DNA of 64,000 bases from an uncultured Candidatus Melainabacteria bacterium (lineage in GTDB: Bacteria > Cyanobacteriota > Vampirovibrionia > Gastranaerophilales > Gastranaerophilaceae): assembly GCA_947090755.1 (NCBI GenBank), contig CAMUPF010000004.1, positions 37,274 through 101,273 on the forward strand. The letters run 5' to 3'. The notes under the pieces were generated by a model that worked only from the letters and a program-made list of their open reading frames with translations, had not been told where the DNA came from and did not search any database. Each line of letters opens with the position of its first letter. Position 1 is the stretch's first letter. This document shows, one piece after another, positions 1-9,425 of this stretch. The translations under genes and the position numbers were made by a program.

Positions 1-2
1 TG

Positions 3-239
3 AAACTCGTATCTTTGAAATACCAGATTTTATTGATTTTATCTGTAGCCATCATGCAATATTCGACAAACTATGTTTTTGCGCGTATGGATGTTGCCTA
101 TGCACTGGCATTATTCCAACTTTCGACACTATTAAGTGTCGTTTTGGGTGCAAATTTATTCAATGAAAAGAATCTAAAACGTAAGTTAATAGGTTCGTGC
201 ATAATGGTTTGCGGCGCAGCCATACTAATCTTGGCTTAA
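3..239 (+). CDS. DMT/EamA-family transporter, C-terminal fragment
   Basis: The frame is open to the left edge, so this is the 3' end of a longer gene. What is visible is about 78 residues with three hydrophobic stretches and a short basic segment (KNLKRK) before the last one, which ends in GAAILILA. This fits the last helices of the second EamA repeat of a drug/metabolite transporter, an inner-membrane permease. Substrate cannot be told. A full DMT gene also lies at 15060-16031, but it is a separate gene. Confident about being a membrane protein, moderately about the family. Confidence 0.6.
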   Translation, partial: KLVSLKYQILLILSVAIMQYSTNYVFARMDVAYALALFQLSTLLSVVLGANLFNEKNLKRKLIGSCIMVCGAAILILA

Positions 240-240
240 A

Positions 241-258
241 TGTCACCATTGGGTGACA
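241..258. terminator. Hairpin between convergent genes
   Basis: TGTCACC (241-247) and GGTGACA (252-258) form a 7-bp stem with a 4-nt loop, in the gap between the plus-strand transporter (stop at 239) and the minus-strand PPTase (end 276). The T-runs on either side are short, so it would be a weak bidirectional terminator. A further 12-nt palindrome, CACTATATAGTG, covers the last codons of the PPTase gene at 274-285. Confidence 0.5.
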
Positions 259-275
259 TGATAGATGTTTTGTCA

Positions 276-815
276 CTATATAGTGTCGTTATTCGGTGGA
301 AAATATTGTCCCGACTGGATATAGATTTCAAACTTTTCTTGCGGGGATGAACTTACCGCAGATAACGTGTAATCTCCGAGTTTATATGTTTTGCCCGAAT
401 ATGCTTCTGTACCAAGTTTATATTTAGCCTCATAGAGTGTCCATTCTGCGTAAAACTCGTCGAGTGTGCTGCATTTAAACCCCATACGGTCTGCGATTTT
501 TTCAAAATCGCGCTGAGTATTTTTTTCTATATCAATTCCGCACGGTGAATCAGAAAAAGCCAGTGCTATAAATTCTTTACTGTGGCTAATGCTAAAATGT
601 TTCGCGCCTGTTTTTAAAAGAGGTTTGCGGCCGTCAAAGATTATTTCGCGGTTTTCAATATGGTAAAATTCGCGCAGAATTCTATCAACCATAAGGTATG
701 ACAGACAATGCTGGTTGAGCTTTTTAGCGTCTGATATGTCTTTCTTCTTAAATTCTAATAGGAGTTTTTGATGAACGCTGTCTGCGTCTGTGATTTCAAT
801 AACGAAAATATCCAT
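276..815 (-). CDS. 4'-phosphopantetheinyl transferase, Sfp type
   Basis: Transfers the phosphopantetheine arm of CoA to a carrier-protein serine, activating acyl or peptidyl carrier proteins in the cytoplasm. The 179-residue protein has the family signatures in order: FSISHS near residue 73, GIDIE near residue 94 (Mg-binding acidic pair) and WTLYEAKYK near residue 125 (the WxxxEAxxK motif). It is somewhat shorter than the usual 200-230 residues, mainly at the N terminus. No carrier protein or synthase lies nearby. The ATG at 815 has no Shine-Dalgarno; a -10-like box ends 6 nt upstream, suggesting a leaderless mRNA. Confidence 0.88.
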   Translation of the reverse strand: MDIFVIEITDADSVHQKLLLEFKKKDISDAKKLNQHCLSYLMVDRILREFYHIENREIIFDGRKPLLKTGAKHFSISHSKEFIALAFSDSPCGIDIEKNTQRDFEKIADRMGFKCSTLDEFYAEWTLYEAKYKLGTEAYSGKTYKLGDYTLSAVSSSPQEKFEIYIQSGQYFPPNNDTI

Positions 816-830
816 AAAATTATTTTAGCA
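816..830 (-). promoter_or_regulatory. Extended -10 promoter of the PPTase gene, leaderless
   Basis: Reading the minus strand, TGC TAAAAT is followed by 6 nt (AATTTT) and then the ATG. This is an extended -10 element placed so that transcription would start at or next to the A of the start codon. No good -35 box is seen. The element touches the T-run of the terminator of the upstream gene. Confidence 0.5.
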
Positions 831-860
831 TAAAAATGAACCCGCGGTTAAGCGGGTTCA
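831..860 (-). terminator. Intrinsic terminator of the 1107-residue protein gene
   Basis: Perfect 9-bp stem TGAACCCGC (837-845) with GCGGGTTCA (852-860), 6-nt loop. On the minus strand it is followed by five T (832-836), as expected for a factor-independent terminator ending the gene at 875-4198. Confidence 0.85.
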
Positions 861-874
861 ATATTAGGGTGGTT

Positions 875-3800
875 TTATAATTTAGGAATTTCTCCCGGGA
901 AGTCGTTACCTGTATCTTCACGATATTTAGCTCTTGCGGTAGCTTCATCGTTAACGATTTCTACTTGGCCGTTACAACGTGTAACGTGGAATTTTGTTGT
1001 ACCAGGAATTTTAGTGATTTGAGCCTGTCCTCCCGGAGCAATACCTTTGTTGTTGCCGCCTTTGGATAATGGACGTTTATGCGTTGGTATTGTGTAAGAT
1101 GATTTTCGTTTGATAACTGTTCCGTTAGGAAGTTTGAGTTCCGGCGGTAACATTACGTTTGCAGGAGGGTTCGGTTTGTCTGCCGAGTAACCGTTACGTT
1201 GCTGAATCGCTCTATAAACATCTTTGAGTGAAATTTTAGAGGTGTCATAGTCGTATGCGTTCGCAAAGTCATACCAGTATGAAAGTCTGTCTGTATTTTT
1301 ATGATAAGATTTTGCATATTGTACGTCTTCGGGTTCAGTTTTACCGGCAATATCTTGGCGTTTAATATCCGCTTTGCAATCATTATCAATTTCGTCGCCT
1401 TCATCATCGCCATCATCATCAGGTGGTACAACAGGTGGTGTAGGTGGTGTATCTTTTATAGGCGTTTGTTCGACACCTTTTTTAGCCAGAACATTTCGTT
1501 TAATTGTTTCGCCGCGCATACCTTCGTCAACTATTTTTGGTAAATCCGGTAACGACGCAATTACGTTCATACCACCGGCAATTAAACCGGCATTGAGAAC
1601 ATTGTTCATATTGATTTTCGCTCTGCCTCTGGTTGTGCCGCTGACTTCTTTTTCGCCGCTGTATTCAGCTTCGCCTGAAACTTCAATATCATCTTCGACG
1701 ACAGCTTCCCAGTGAACTTCACCGTTAACGTCGATTACCTGACGGTAATGTTGTGTAACATCGCCGCCAACCGTGCCGGAGTAGTGGACTGTACCGTCGG
1801 CAGAAACATGAATTGTACCTTCATAGCCGTACGGAATTTCAATTTTACCGCCGTATGGAAGTGTTACTTCAACATTTTCTGTATATTCGCCGATTAAGTA
1901 TCCGTTTTGATAATCTTTGTGTGTTACAGGAACTGTACTTGTGGTATTGCCACTGTATTCACCTGTCGCAACACCGGTACCGGAGTAGCCATGATCGCCC
2001 TCATAATGCCAGTCTGCGTCGCCTTCGTAGCCAAATTCTACGTGGGTTGTTACGTCGCCTTCTGCTACAACCTGATCATGATACTGGCTGGTGCCCTGTA
2101 CTGTTTTGCTGTAGTGGACAATTTTAGACCAAGGCACTGAACCACTATATTGTACAAGTTTTGAGAATTTAGATTCAACAACTTTTGTTGTACTGATATA
2201 TTCAGAAAGTAATCCTGCGGCACTGCCGGCAACAAAGCCTTTTGCAAATGCTTTACCCAGATGCGCAATACGCAAACCGGTTGTTCTGTCGCCTTCAATT
2301 TCAATACCTGCAGTTTTGAAACATTTAGCCGCAAATCTTCTGTCGCCGAATTTGTGTTTTGCTTCTTCACCTTTACGTGCACGGGTGATTTTCTTTCTAT
2401 CCTGCAAGTCTGCACGATAGTCTGCATTATGTGCGGCATCTGTCGCTTCGTCATTGTCAAGATTGTTGTCATTCGAATATGCAAGCATTTTGTTCTTGAA
2501 CATATCACTGCTGAATTTCCAGTATTTCTTTTCAATGACTGGGTTGACGTCTTTGTCGAATGTCGGGCGTCCTTTGTCATCTTTGACATGAACTTCCTGT
2601 ACGTAGTCTGCAGTCTTTTCGTCCGCTTTTTCAAAGAAGTCTTCAGGAGTTTCTTGAATCCATTCTTTGATATCTTTATCAAGCTTGTCATGTTTTACAA
2701 CGGTTGTGTTGAATTTATGTTCCGCGCGTTGTTTGTGGATTTGGGTTTCAGCCATGATTTTGGCAATGTCGTCAAGATTTTCCGTCAAAACTTTGTTGTT
2801 TTCTTCATTAGATTCTTTCATTGTTTTTTGAATCTTTGCTTCAAGTTTTTCGATTTTATCTCTGACTTTTTGAGGAAGTGCGTTATAAGCCTCTGTTGAA
2901 GCTTTGTCACGTGCTTCTGCTCTTTCTTTCTGCAAATCTTCTGCCTGTTTCAATTTTGTTTGATCCATAGCAGCTGTAATGCTTTTTTGCGCTTCAGCTT
3001 TATCTGCCAGACGTTTTTGCTCTAATGCTTCAGCTTCCGCTTCATTGCCGGCTTTCCGAAGTCGTGCAACTTCTGCTCTTGTTGCACGGTTTTGAGCATC
3101 TGCTTGCTCACGTAATTTTTTAGATTCCGGTGTTTCCGCTTCCTGAAGCAGTTGGTTTATTTGATCTGCATATTCACGGTCAGCCATTATGGCTTTATTT
3201 TGTACCCTTTGTGCTTCAGGTGAGTTTTTAACTGCCTCAGCTTTTAAGTCGGCAATTTCTTTACGCATTTTTTGAACTTCGGCCATACCTTTGTTAAAGT
3301 TTTGTTCACTTACTGCGCTGATTGCCATTTCTTCAATTTTGCCTTCTGTGATATCAAAAGCGTCTGTTGCCTTCAAATCAATAATCGCCATGATTTGTTC
3401 GGTTGTAAGGTGTTCACCTGGTTGAACCCAGTCTTTTTCCTGAACTTTTTCATGAGGCGGACGTAAAGAGTTATAAGCGTCTAATGCCGCTTTATCGCAT
3501 GCTTTTGCTCTGCGTTCCTGTGCGTCCTTAATTTTAGCCTCAATTTCTGCCCTGCCTGCTGCGTCATTCGGGTCAAGCAGTGCTAAATCATCTTGAAGGC
3601 TTCGTATTTCTTGATCGTATTTTGCCCGCGGCCCATCGATATATAACTTACGAAGTTCATCTCTTCTGGCTGCATAACGTTCTTTTTCTTCTTCTGATGC
3701 AAATCCTTCTGCAAGATATTTGCTTTTAAGCTGGATATTGGCTTTAGTATCGCGCATCATCGCTTGAAGTCCGGCTTTAACCTGACGAACTTCTTTTGAA

Positions 3801-4198
3801 TACATGACCTGAACAATATCGCGTCTTGCTTCCATAGGGTTTTGTTTGTAGCGTTCCATGAAATATTGTTCCCACTGCGCTTCATTCAAGTTTCTCATAT
3901 CTTTATTATCCATGTCTTTGGCCGTGATTTGTGTCGCAGTAGTTCTTAAATTTTCCAGCTTTTGTTCCGGCGTTACTTCGCCTTCTTCGGCTTTTTCGAC
4001 CGCTAAACCTTTAATTTGTACATTTTCATAGTAAGCATTAAGGTCTTTAGCCTCAATCCCCTTACTAAGTTGTCTGGCAATCTGGTTTGCCAGTTTTGGT
4101 TCTTGCGCACATGCCTCTTGAAGTTTTGGACTAAGTTTGTTCCAATCTAACCTTGAGATTCCGTACTCAGATGAATAAATTGCTCCATTACCACCCAT
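875..4198 (-). CDS. Large coiled-coil protein with two hydrophobic segments and a Tyr/Gly-rich repeat domain (unknown function)
   Basis: I do not recognise a family. Of 1107 residues, about 60-560 are charged and heptad-like (runs such as EALEQKRLADKAEAQ), typical of long coiled coils. A glycine/alanine-rich hydrophobic stretch (AKGFVAGSAAGLL, near 650) is followed by about 170 residues rich in YSG/YEG/GEV motifs (680-850) that read like short beta repeats, a second hydrophobic stretch (VLNAGLIAGG, near 865), then a PPTPPVVPPDDD linker and a basic tail. There is no signal peptide. The start at 4198 is supported by AAGGA six nt upstream. It is transcribed divergently from the filamentous adhesin, so a role with it at the envelope is possible but unproven. 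Confidence 0.75.
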   Translation of the reverse strand: MGGNGAIYSSEYGISRLDWNKLSPKLQEACAQEPKLANQIARQLSKGIEAKDLNAYYENVQIKGLAVEKAEEGEVTPEQKLENLRTTATQITAKDMDNKDMRNLNEAQWEQYFMERYKQNPMEARRDIVQVMYSKEVRQVKAGLQAMMRDTKANIQLKSKYLAEGFASEEEKERYAARRDELRKLYIDGPRAKYDQEIRSLQDDLALLDPNDAAGRAEIEAKIKDAQERRAKACDKAALDAYNSLRPPHEKVQEKDWVQPGEHLTTEQIMAIIDLKATDAFDITEGKIEEMAISAVSEQNFNKGMAEVQKMRKEIADLKAEAVKNSPEAQRVQNKAIMADREYADQINQLLQEAETPESKKLREQADAQNRATRAEVARLRKAGNEAEAEALEQKRLADKAEAQKSITAAMDQTKLKQAEDLQKERAEARDKASTEAYNALPQKVRDKIEKLEAKIQKTMKESNEENNKVLTENLDDIAKIMAETQIHKQRAEHKFNTTVVKHDKLDKDIKEWIQETPEDFFEKADEKTADYVQEVHVKDDKGRPTFDKDVNPVIEKKYWKFSSDMFKNKMLAYSNDNNLDNDEATDAAHNADYRADLQDRKKITRARKGEEAKHKFGDRRFAAKCFKTAGIEIEGDRTTGLRIAHLGKAFAKGFVAGSAAGLLSEYISTTKVVESKFSKLVQYSGSVPWSKIVHYSKTVQGTSQYHDQVVAEGDVTTHVEFGYEGDADWHYEGDHGYSGTGVATGEYSGNTTSTVPVTHKDYQNGYLIGEYTENVEVTLPYGGKIEIPYGYEGTIHVSADGTVHYSGTVGGDVTQHYRQVIDVNGEVHWEAVVEDDIEVSGEAEYSGEKEVSGTTRGRAKINMNNVLNAGLIAGGMNVIASLPDLPKIVDEGMRGETIKRNVLAKKGVEQTPIKDTPPTPPVVPPDDDGDDEGDEIDNDCKADIKRQDIAGKTEPEDVQYAKSYHKNTDRLSYWYDFANAYDYDTSKISLKDVYRAIQQRNGYSADKPNPPANVMLPPELKLPNGTVIKRKSSYTIPTHKRPLSKGGNNKGIAPGGQAQITKIPGTTKFHVTRCNGQVEIVNDEATARAKYREDTGNDFPGEIPKL

Positions 4199-4525
4199 AG
4201 TTGTCCTTTCTGCACCTTTCCCCCTACCGAGCCGGTGCTTTAACTGTATTTACCTAATATGTGGTATCTGTTTCGGCAAAATTTTATCACAAGTTTAATG
4301 GTAGTTTGGGCTTGTTTTTGAAATTTTCTTGATATGATTGGGTTCTAGCCGTAAAAATTGAAGTTTACAATTCTTAACGTGTTTATATTACTTAATAAAA
4401 CCTTACGAAATTGTAAAACTTTGTAAATTTTTAGCGAAAAATACTCAATTTTTTGCATAAATTTACCGTTTATATAAATATATATACAGCAAGTGTAATG
4501 TGACATAATAGATAAAGAGGTTGCT
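4199..4525. promoter_or_regulatory. Divergent intergenic region between the 1107-residue protein and the adhesin
   Basis: This 327-nt AT-rich gap must hold both promoters. Nearest the adhesin there are overlapping TATA-like runs around 4470-4490 and an AAAGAGG ribosome-binding site just before the ATG at 4526. On the other side AAGGA precedes the minus-strand start. I cannot pick one -35/-10 pair with confidence in either direction, and no RNA gene or repeat is evident. Confidence 0.4.
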
Positions 4526-7500
4526 ATGAGAGGATCAAAAAAAACCGACAAAAAATTAATCCCGCTGATATTATGTTCAGTGTTGGTTTTACAGCAAACA
4601 TTCGTTAATGCTTCGTTTGCCTCTGAGATTATTGATGGGGCAGGAAATGCAGTTATCAAGCATCCGGGCACTCATGATTATCAGATTAGACCGGATTTAT
4701 ATAATGGCAAAGTAGGATTTAAGGAGTTTAATAAATTAGATCTTTCTAATGGTGATGTCTTAAACTTTATTTTTCAGGCATATAGAGGTTCTGTGCCGGA
4801 ATCTCAGTACTGGGATATAGATACATTTGTTAACTTCGTTAACAGCCAAATCAATATTAAAGGTGTTGTTAATACTTTAAATACTTTTGCAGGTGAATTA
4901 AAGCAAAACGGTAATTTGGTATTTATTTCACCTGAAGGCATGGTTGTTGGCGCAAGCGGTGTTTTGAATGTTGGCAGTTTGAGTGTTTTCACTCCAACTA
5001 CAGATGCATTTAATACATTGAAAGACGGTATGAGAACCGTTCCTACAAACTCAGTAGGACAGCAAATGGGTGAAGCAACCGATAAAACCTGGAATCCGAA
5101 CGACGCTGCATTATATACCGGCGCCGGCCCGATTACAATTGACGGTAAAATCTTTGCCAGAGGCAATGTAGAACTCAACGGCGGTCAAATCGGTGTCGGA
5201 AGTACCGGTGCTGTTATTGCGGGACTCGGCGGGGACGCTGCTTCTACTATTATTACAAGTGCTGCGGCTGCCGAAACCTTGTTTAATCAGCTTGTTAGTA
5301 CTGACAATATGGTAATCGGTAATGATTTTGCAAATTCTAACGGCGAAATTAAGATTACATCTAAAACCGGCACATCAGTCGCTGAAGGCGGAGCAATCAG
5401 AAACTTCGCAACAAACAGAAGTAACACTACTATTACAAATACCGGCTCTAACGGTATTAATATTAACGGTGAGGTTTCTAACCCTAACGGTAATTTGACT
5501 ATTACAAACAATGCAGGCGCGTTAAATGTAGGTACTGCAGGTGATTTGAAAAACAAAGGTAATATGACCATTATCGGCCAAACTTCTAACACCGGCGTTA
5601 CAATTAACGGTAAAGCTACTAACGATGGCAACATGGTTATTAAAAATAATGTTGGTGCTAACGGTTTGAAAATTGGCGGTAAAGTTACTAACAATACCGG
5701 AACCGCTGAAATTACTAACGTTCAAGGCGGTTTGCAGGTTACAAGCGGCGGTGTCGTTACATCCAACGGTACAAGCTTATTGATGGATAACCAAGGCGCG
5801 GGCGGCTTTACTGTTGACGGAACCGTTAACAACAATGCAGGTACCGCTACTCTTACTAACAGTAACAATGAGTTGTTAATCTCTTCAACGGGACGTGTTA
5901 ATTCTAAAGGCACAAAATTGGATGTAACAAATACAGGTACTAACGGCATGCATGTTCAAGGTATTGTAAGCCACCGCAATCCGTCAGGTACTGTTAACTT
6001 TACAAACTCTAATTCAAATATGATTATCGGTCACGGCAGTACTGATTTTAACATTACTTCAGACGCTGATGTTAATATTAATGTTAATAACGGTAATGCT
6101 TATAACTACGGCGTTGTTAAAACTTTAATCCAAACTATTAACGGTGCGGATTTGAATATTACCGCAACTAACGGTGCGATTGGTAAAGAAGTCGGCCCTT
6201 GTGCGGATGGCGTTTGCACCGGTATCGGCGGCGCTGACGCAAGAGATTTGACTAAATCAATCAACACCGAAATTGACGGTATTATTACCGCTAACAGCAA
6301 AGGCACTAGTGCCCTTGTTAATATGGCAAGTTTAAATAAAGATATGCACATCAACCAGATTAATTCTGATGGTCGTGTAATCCTTCTCGCCGACGACAAA
6401 ATAAGCAAAGGTAGAACCGCTTATGACATTCTAAACAGAGCATTGGATTCTACAAAACCTAACGTTCAAGGTACAGGAATCTCAATTATTGCAAGCGGCG
6501 ACATCGGTAAAAAATCTAATAAACTTACATTTATCCAGAAAAATGGTGATTTCAACGATGCGTCATGGAACAATGATAAATTTAATTACAATCCGAAAAG
6601 CGGAGTCCAAGGCGTTGATATGTTAGCTATTAAAGATGTCAATGTTAAAGGACTTGATAACGCAGACGGAACTAAAAATGATACAAATGTTTGTGCAATT
6701 ATTTCAAGAACAGGCAGCATTGATGCAGAATTCTCAGGCGATACTTACATCAAAGATATTACCGCTGAAAACAGAATTGATCTTGTTAACCGCGGCAAAA
6801 ATATGTATATCGAAAACTTAGGCCAATCACCTACTTACTACCCTGTAAAAGGTGATTACTACGGAAATAAAACCAATGTAATTCCTGAAAGAGTAACTGT
6901 TAAAGTCCTCGATTTAGGTACGGTTTCCAGCCCTAACACCGCAGCTGATTCAACTTTAGTTATCAAAGGCGGTCAAATTAACGGTGATGGTCAAGGCAGA
7001 CCTAGTAAAGATCAAGATTTAATCATTACTGTTGATAACGGCTATGTTGACGGCTATTACTTCAATATGGGTAAAAACAGAATGCCGGGCCACTCAACTG
7101 TCACCAAGCATGACGGAACAAATACAATTACAAGCCCTAACGGCACAACAATCTCTGTCAGGGGCGAAGCCGTAAGACCTCATGATGTTGAAGGTATCGG
7201 CAGAAACAGAATTGAACGTAATTACTATTACGGAAGCGATACAGGCATGACAGATCCTAACGGAACAGGTTCTGAACAGGGTGATGATCCAAACTATGAT
7301 GGTAAGGATAGTCCTGATGGTGATGATGATAACCTTGTTATTCCGGAACCGGATAGACCGGAACCTCCCGGACCAATTGATCCGCCGGATCCAATAGACC
7401 CTGTTGATCCAGATGATCCGGATAACCCTGTAAATCCGGTAGACCCTGTTGATCCAATCGATCCGGTAGATCCTGTCGACCCTGTCGACCCTACAGATCC

Positions 7501-8467
7501 GGTTGATCCTGATAATCCGGACAAACCGGACCCTGTCGACCCGTCAGATCCTGATAAACCGGTAGATCCAACAGACCCTATAGATCCGTCAAATCCTGAC
7601 AAACCGGTTAATCCTGTCGATCCGGATCCTTCAGATCCAAAAGATCCTGTAAATCCTGTCGATCCGACAGACCCGACCGATCCGGATAATCCTGTAGACC
7701 CAATCAATCCTACAGATCCTGAAAATCCGGATAAACCGGATGTTCCAGATAAACCGGTTAACCCTGTCGATCCCGAAAGACCGGATACTCCGGACCCTGT
7801 TGACCCGGAAAAACCGGATGTTCCAGATAAACCAGATCCGGTAGACCCTGTTAACCCTGATCAACCAGACAAACCGGTTAACCCTGTCGATCCTGAAAAT
7901 CCGGATGAGCCAAACCCACCGGTTAATCCAGAAGATCCCGATAAGCCAGTTCCACCAGGGCCAGACCAACCGGATCCTCCAGGACCAAACCCTCCAGGAC
8001 CAACTCCACCGGGCCCTAACCCGCCGGTTGATCCCGATCCTGATAATCCTAGACCATTATTCCAGTACGGTTACAAGCAAAGAGTAATGGAACACGGTAT
8101 CGAAGCTATCGACAAACGTACACAAATTCGTGTAAATGTTAACGAAACTTCAACTCCATTGACAATTGCAGAAAATTCAGAAGTTGAGTCTGTTGTTGAT
8201 ATATCAAGAGGCGGTATGTCAGTAACACACAAAGATAAACTCAAAGTCGGTGATGTCGTTCCGGTACATATCAAGTACGGTGATATCGAAATCGATGCAA
8301 ACGTCAAAGTCGTTTCAGCTACTAAAAATCGTGCCGGAACACAGTTCGTTGATCTGGATGAGGCAACAGCAAACAAATTATTATACCTGAGTTTGTTGAT
8401 GGATGGCGAAATTGATACTAAAGTTACATATACGGTCGGTGAAACAAATATCGCCGGTATGAAATAA
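4526..8467 (+). CDS. LktA/filamentous-haemagglutinin-type adhesin with Pro-Asp stalk and C-terminal PilZ domain
   Basis: Probable surface adhesin of 1313 residues. Residues 1-33 form a signal peptide (basic start, LIPLILCSVLVLQ core, cut near NASFAS). Residues about 35-190 resemble the two-partner-secretion N-terminal domain, including NLVFISPEGMVVGAS and VLNVGSL. Residues about 200-900 are degenerate Asn/Gly/Thr-rich repeats expected to form a beta-helix. Residues about 941-1176 are PVDPxxP-type repeats. Residues about 1180-1313 look like PilZ: RTQIR (1198-1202) and DISRGG (1225-1230) give the RxxxR and DxSxxG c-di-GMP motifs. No TpsB-type transporter gene lies in the window. A PilZ domain behind a signal peptide is odd because c-di-GMP is cytoplasmic. 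An AGAGG ribosome-binding site supports the start. Confidence 0.85.
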   Translation: MRGSKKTDKKLIPLILCSVLVLQQTFVNASFASEIIDGAGNAVIKHPGTHDYQIRPDLYNGKVGFKEFNKLDLSNGDVLNFIFQAYRGSVPESQYWDIDTFVNFVNSQINIKGVVNTLNTFAGELKQNGNLVFISPEGMVVGASGVLNVGSLSVFTPTTDAFNTLKDGMRTVPTNSVGQQMGEATDKTWNPNDAALYTGAGPITIDGKIFARGNVELNGGQIGVGSTGAVIAGLGGDAASTIITSAAAAETLFNQLVSTDNMVIGNDFANSNGEIKITSKTGTSVAEGGAIRNFATNRSNTTITNTGSNGININGEVSNPNGNLTITNNAGALNVGTAGDLKNKGNMTIIGQTSNTGVTINGKATNDGNMVIKNNVGANGLKIGGKVTNNTGTAEITNVQGGLQVTSGGVVTSNGTSLLMDNQGAGGFTVDGTVNNNAGTATLTNSNNELLISSTGRVNSKGTKLDVTNTGTNGMHVQGIVSHRNPSGTVNFTNSNSNMIIGHGSTDFNITSDADVNINVNNGNAYNYGVVKTLIQTINGADLNITATNGAIGKEVGPCADGVCTGIGGADARDLTKSINTEIDGIITANSKGTSALVNMASLNKDMHINQINSDGRVILLADDKISKGRTAYDILNRALDSTKPNVQGTGISIIASGDIGKKSNKLTFIQKNGDFNDASWNNDKFNYNPKSGVQGVDMLAIKDVNVKGLDNADGTKNDTNVCAIISRTGSIDAEFSGDTYIKDITAENRIDLVNRGKNMYIENLGQSPTYYPVKGDYYGNKTNVIPERVTVKVLDLGTVSSPNTAADSTLVIKGGQINGDGQGRPSKDQDLIITVDNGYVDGYYFNMGKNRMPGHSTVTKHDGTNTITSPNGTTISVRGEAVRPHDVEGIGRNRIERNYYYGSDTGMTDPNGTGSEQGDDPNYDGKDSPDGDDDNLVIPEPDRPEPPGPIDPPDPIDPVDPDDPDNPVNPVDPVDPIDPVDPVDPVDPTDPVDPDNPDKPDPVDPSDPDKPVDPTDPIDPSNPDKPVNPVDPDPSDPKDPVNPVDPTDPTDPDNPVDPINPTDPENPDKPDVPDKPVNPVDPERPDTPDPVDPEKPDVPDKPDPVDPVNPDQPDKPVNPVDPENPDEPNPPVNPEDPDKPVPPGPDQPDPPGPNPPGPTPPGPNPPVDPDPDNPRPLFQYGYKQRVMEHGIEAIDKRTQIRVNVNETSTPLTIAENSEVESVVDISRGGMSVTHKDKLKVGDVVPVHIKYGDIEIDANVKVVSATKNRAGTQFVDLDEATANKLLYLSLLMDGEIDTKVTYTVGETNIAGMK
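7345..8053 (+). repeat. In-gene Pro-Asp repeat array (PVDP/PxDP units)
   Basis: About 235 codons made of short units such as DPVDP, NPDKP and DPENPD encode an extended, negatively charged stalk between the beta-repeat region and the PilZ domain. Because DNA units are near-repeats (GATCCGGTAGACCCTGTC-like), the array is prone to length change by recombination. The antisense frames are also open here, but only as a by-product of the repeat. Confidence 0.9.
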
Positions 8468-8472
8468 AAATT

Positions 8473-8505
8473 AAAGGTTCCTGAATAATCAGGAACCTTT
8501 TTTAT
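8473..8505. terminator. Bidirectional intrinsic terminator
   Basis: Perfect 12-bp stem, AAAGGTTCCTGA (8473-8484) with TCAGGAACCTTT (8489-8500), loop ATAA, flanked by A-rich and T-rich runs on either side. It lies between the convergent adhesin (stop 8467) and glycosyltransferase (end 8502) genes and can end transcripts from both. Confidence 0.92.
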
Positions 8506-9425
8506 ATGTTTAATTTTTCTTTTACTATGTATAGAGGTCTGTCTTTTGCTTCCTCATAAATCCTGCCGACATATTCTCCAAGTATTCCCAGCGCAAATAA
8601 TTGAATTGCACCGGTTAAAAATACCGCAGCTATGACCGCGAGTATTAAAAATATCGGCGGATACGTAAATAGACCGAAGAAGAATATTACTAAAGATAAA
8701 ATTAATAATATTACTCCCAGTATGTGGATGAGTTTTAAGGGTTTTGTAGAAAAAGATAAAATTCCATCAGCCGCAAGTTTAAGCATTTTGGAAAGCGGAT
8801 ATTTTGTTGTTCCTGCAAATCGTTCATCCCTGTCATAAAATAATGGCGTGCTTTTGAATCCGGCCCAAGGAACCATCGCCCGAAGAAATCTGTGTTTTTC
8901 CGGCATGTTTTGAATCGCTTCAACAACTTCTCTTGTGATTAGTCTGAAATCTCCTGTATCTGTCGGAACTTTAACCTGACAGAGTGCATCAAAAACACGA
9001 TAGAACGCAAAAGCTGTGAACTTTTTAAACGCAGTTTCTTTCCTGCGTTTAAGTCGTTTACCGTAAACGACTTGATATCCTTCTGTGGCTTTTTCATACA
9101 TATCTTTGATAAGTTCAGGCGGATCTTGCAAATCTGCGTCGATTATCGCTGCATAATCCCCTTTTGAGTAATCAATTCCGGCGCTTACTGCAAACTGGTG
9201 GCCAAAATTACGTGAGAAACTCACCACTTTTACAAACGGATATTTTTCTGAAAAGTCTTTTAAAATTTCAAAACTTTTGTCTTTTGAACCATCATCTACG
9301 AATATAAAATTTACATCCAATTGGGTGTAAAGTGATTCTCTAACATTTATTAGCCGCTTTAGTGTTTCAGACAGGCATTCTTCTTCATTGTAAACAGGTA
9401 CAATAATATCAAGGGTTTTGCGCAT
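8502..9425 (-). CDS. Family 2 glycosyltransferase, polyprenyl-phosphate type (GtrB/DPM1-like)
   Basis: Probably moves a sugar from a nucleotide donor to polyprenyl phosphate at the inner face of the membrane. The 307-residue protein starts with a GT-A fold: IVPVYNEEE (residues 8-16), FVDDGSKD (near 43), IDADLQDPPEL (near 96, with the metal-binding acidic motif), then GTTKYPLSKM before two C-terminal membrane helices (about 232-285) and a GEYVGRIYEE amphipathic tail. This domain order is that of GtrB/DPMS-like enzymes. It overlaps the kdsD-like gene by one base (TAATG), so the two are translationally coupled, consistent with lipopolysaccharide or surface-glycan work. Confidence 0.88.
   Translation of the reverse strand: MRKTLDIIVPVYNEEECLSETLKRLINVRESLYTQLDVNFIFVDDGSKDKSFEILKDFSEKYPFVKVVSFSRNFGHQFAVSAGIDYSKGDYAAIIDADLQDPPELIKDMYEKATEGYQVVYGKRLKRRKETAFKKFTAFAFYRVFDALCQVKVPTDTGDFRLITREVVEAIQNMPEKHRFLRAMVPWAGFKSTPLFYDRDERFAGTTKYPLSKMLKLAADGILSFSTKPLKLIHILGVILLILSLVIFFFGLFTYPPIFLILAVIAAVFLTGAIQLFALGILGEYVGRIYEEAKDRPLYIVKEKLNI

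Noticed and set aside
7294..7969. Long antisense ORFs opposite the adhesin stalk
   Set aside because: They are low-complexity Gly/Ser/Thr or Arg/Ile/Trp translations produced by the Pro-Asp DNA repeat; no ribosome-binding site.
7345..8053. CRISPR-like repeat array
   Set aside because: Units are short, in frame and without spacers of constant length; it is a coding repeat. No CRISPR array or cas gene seen elsewhere.
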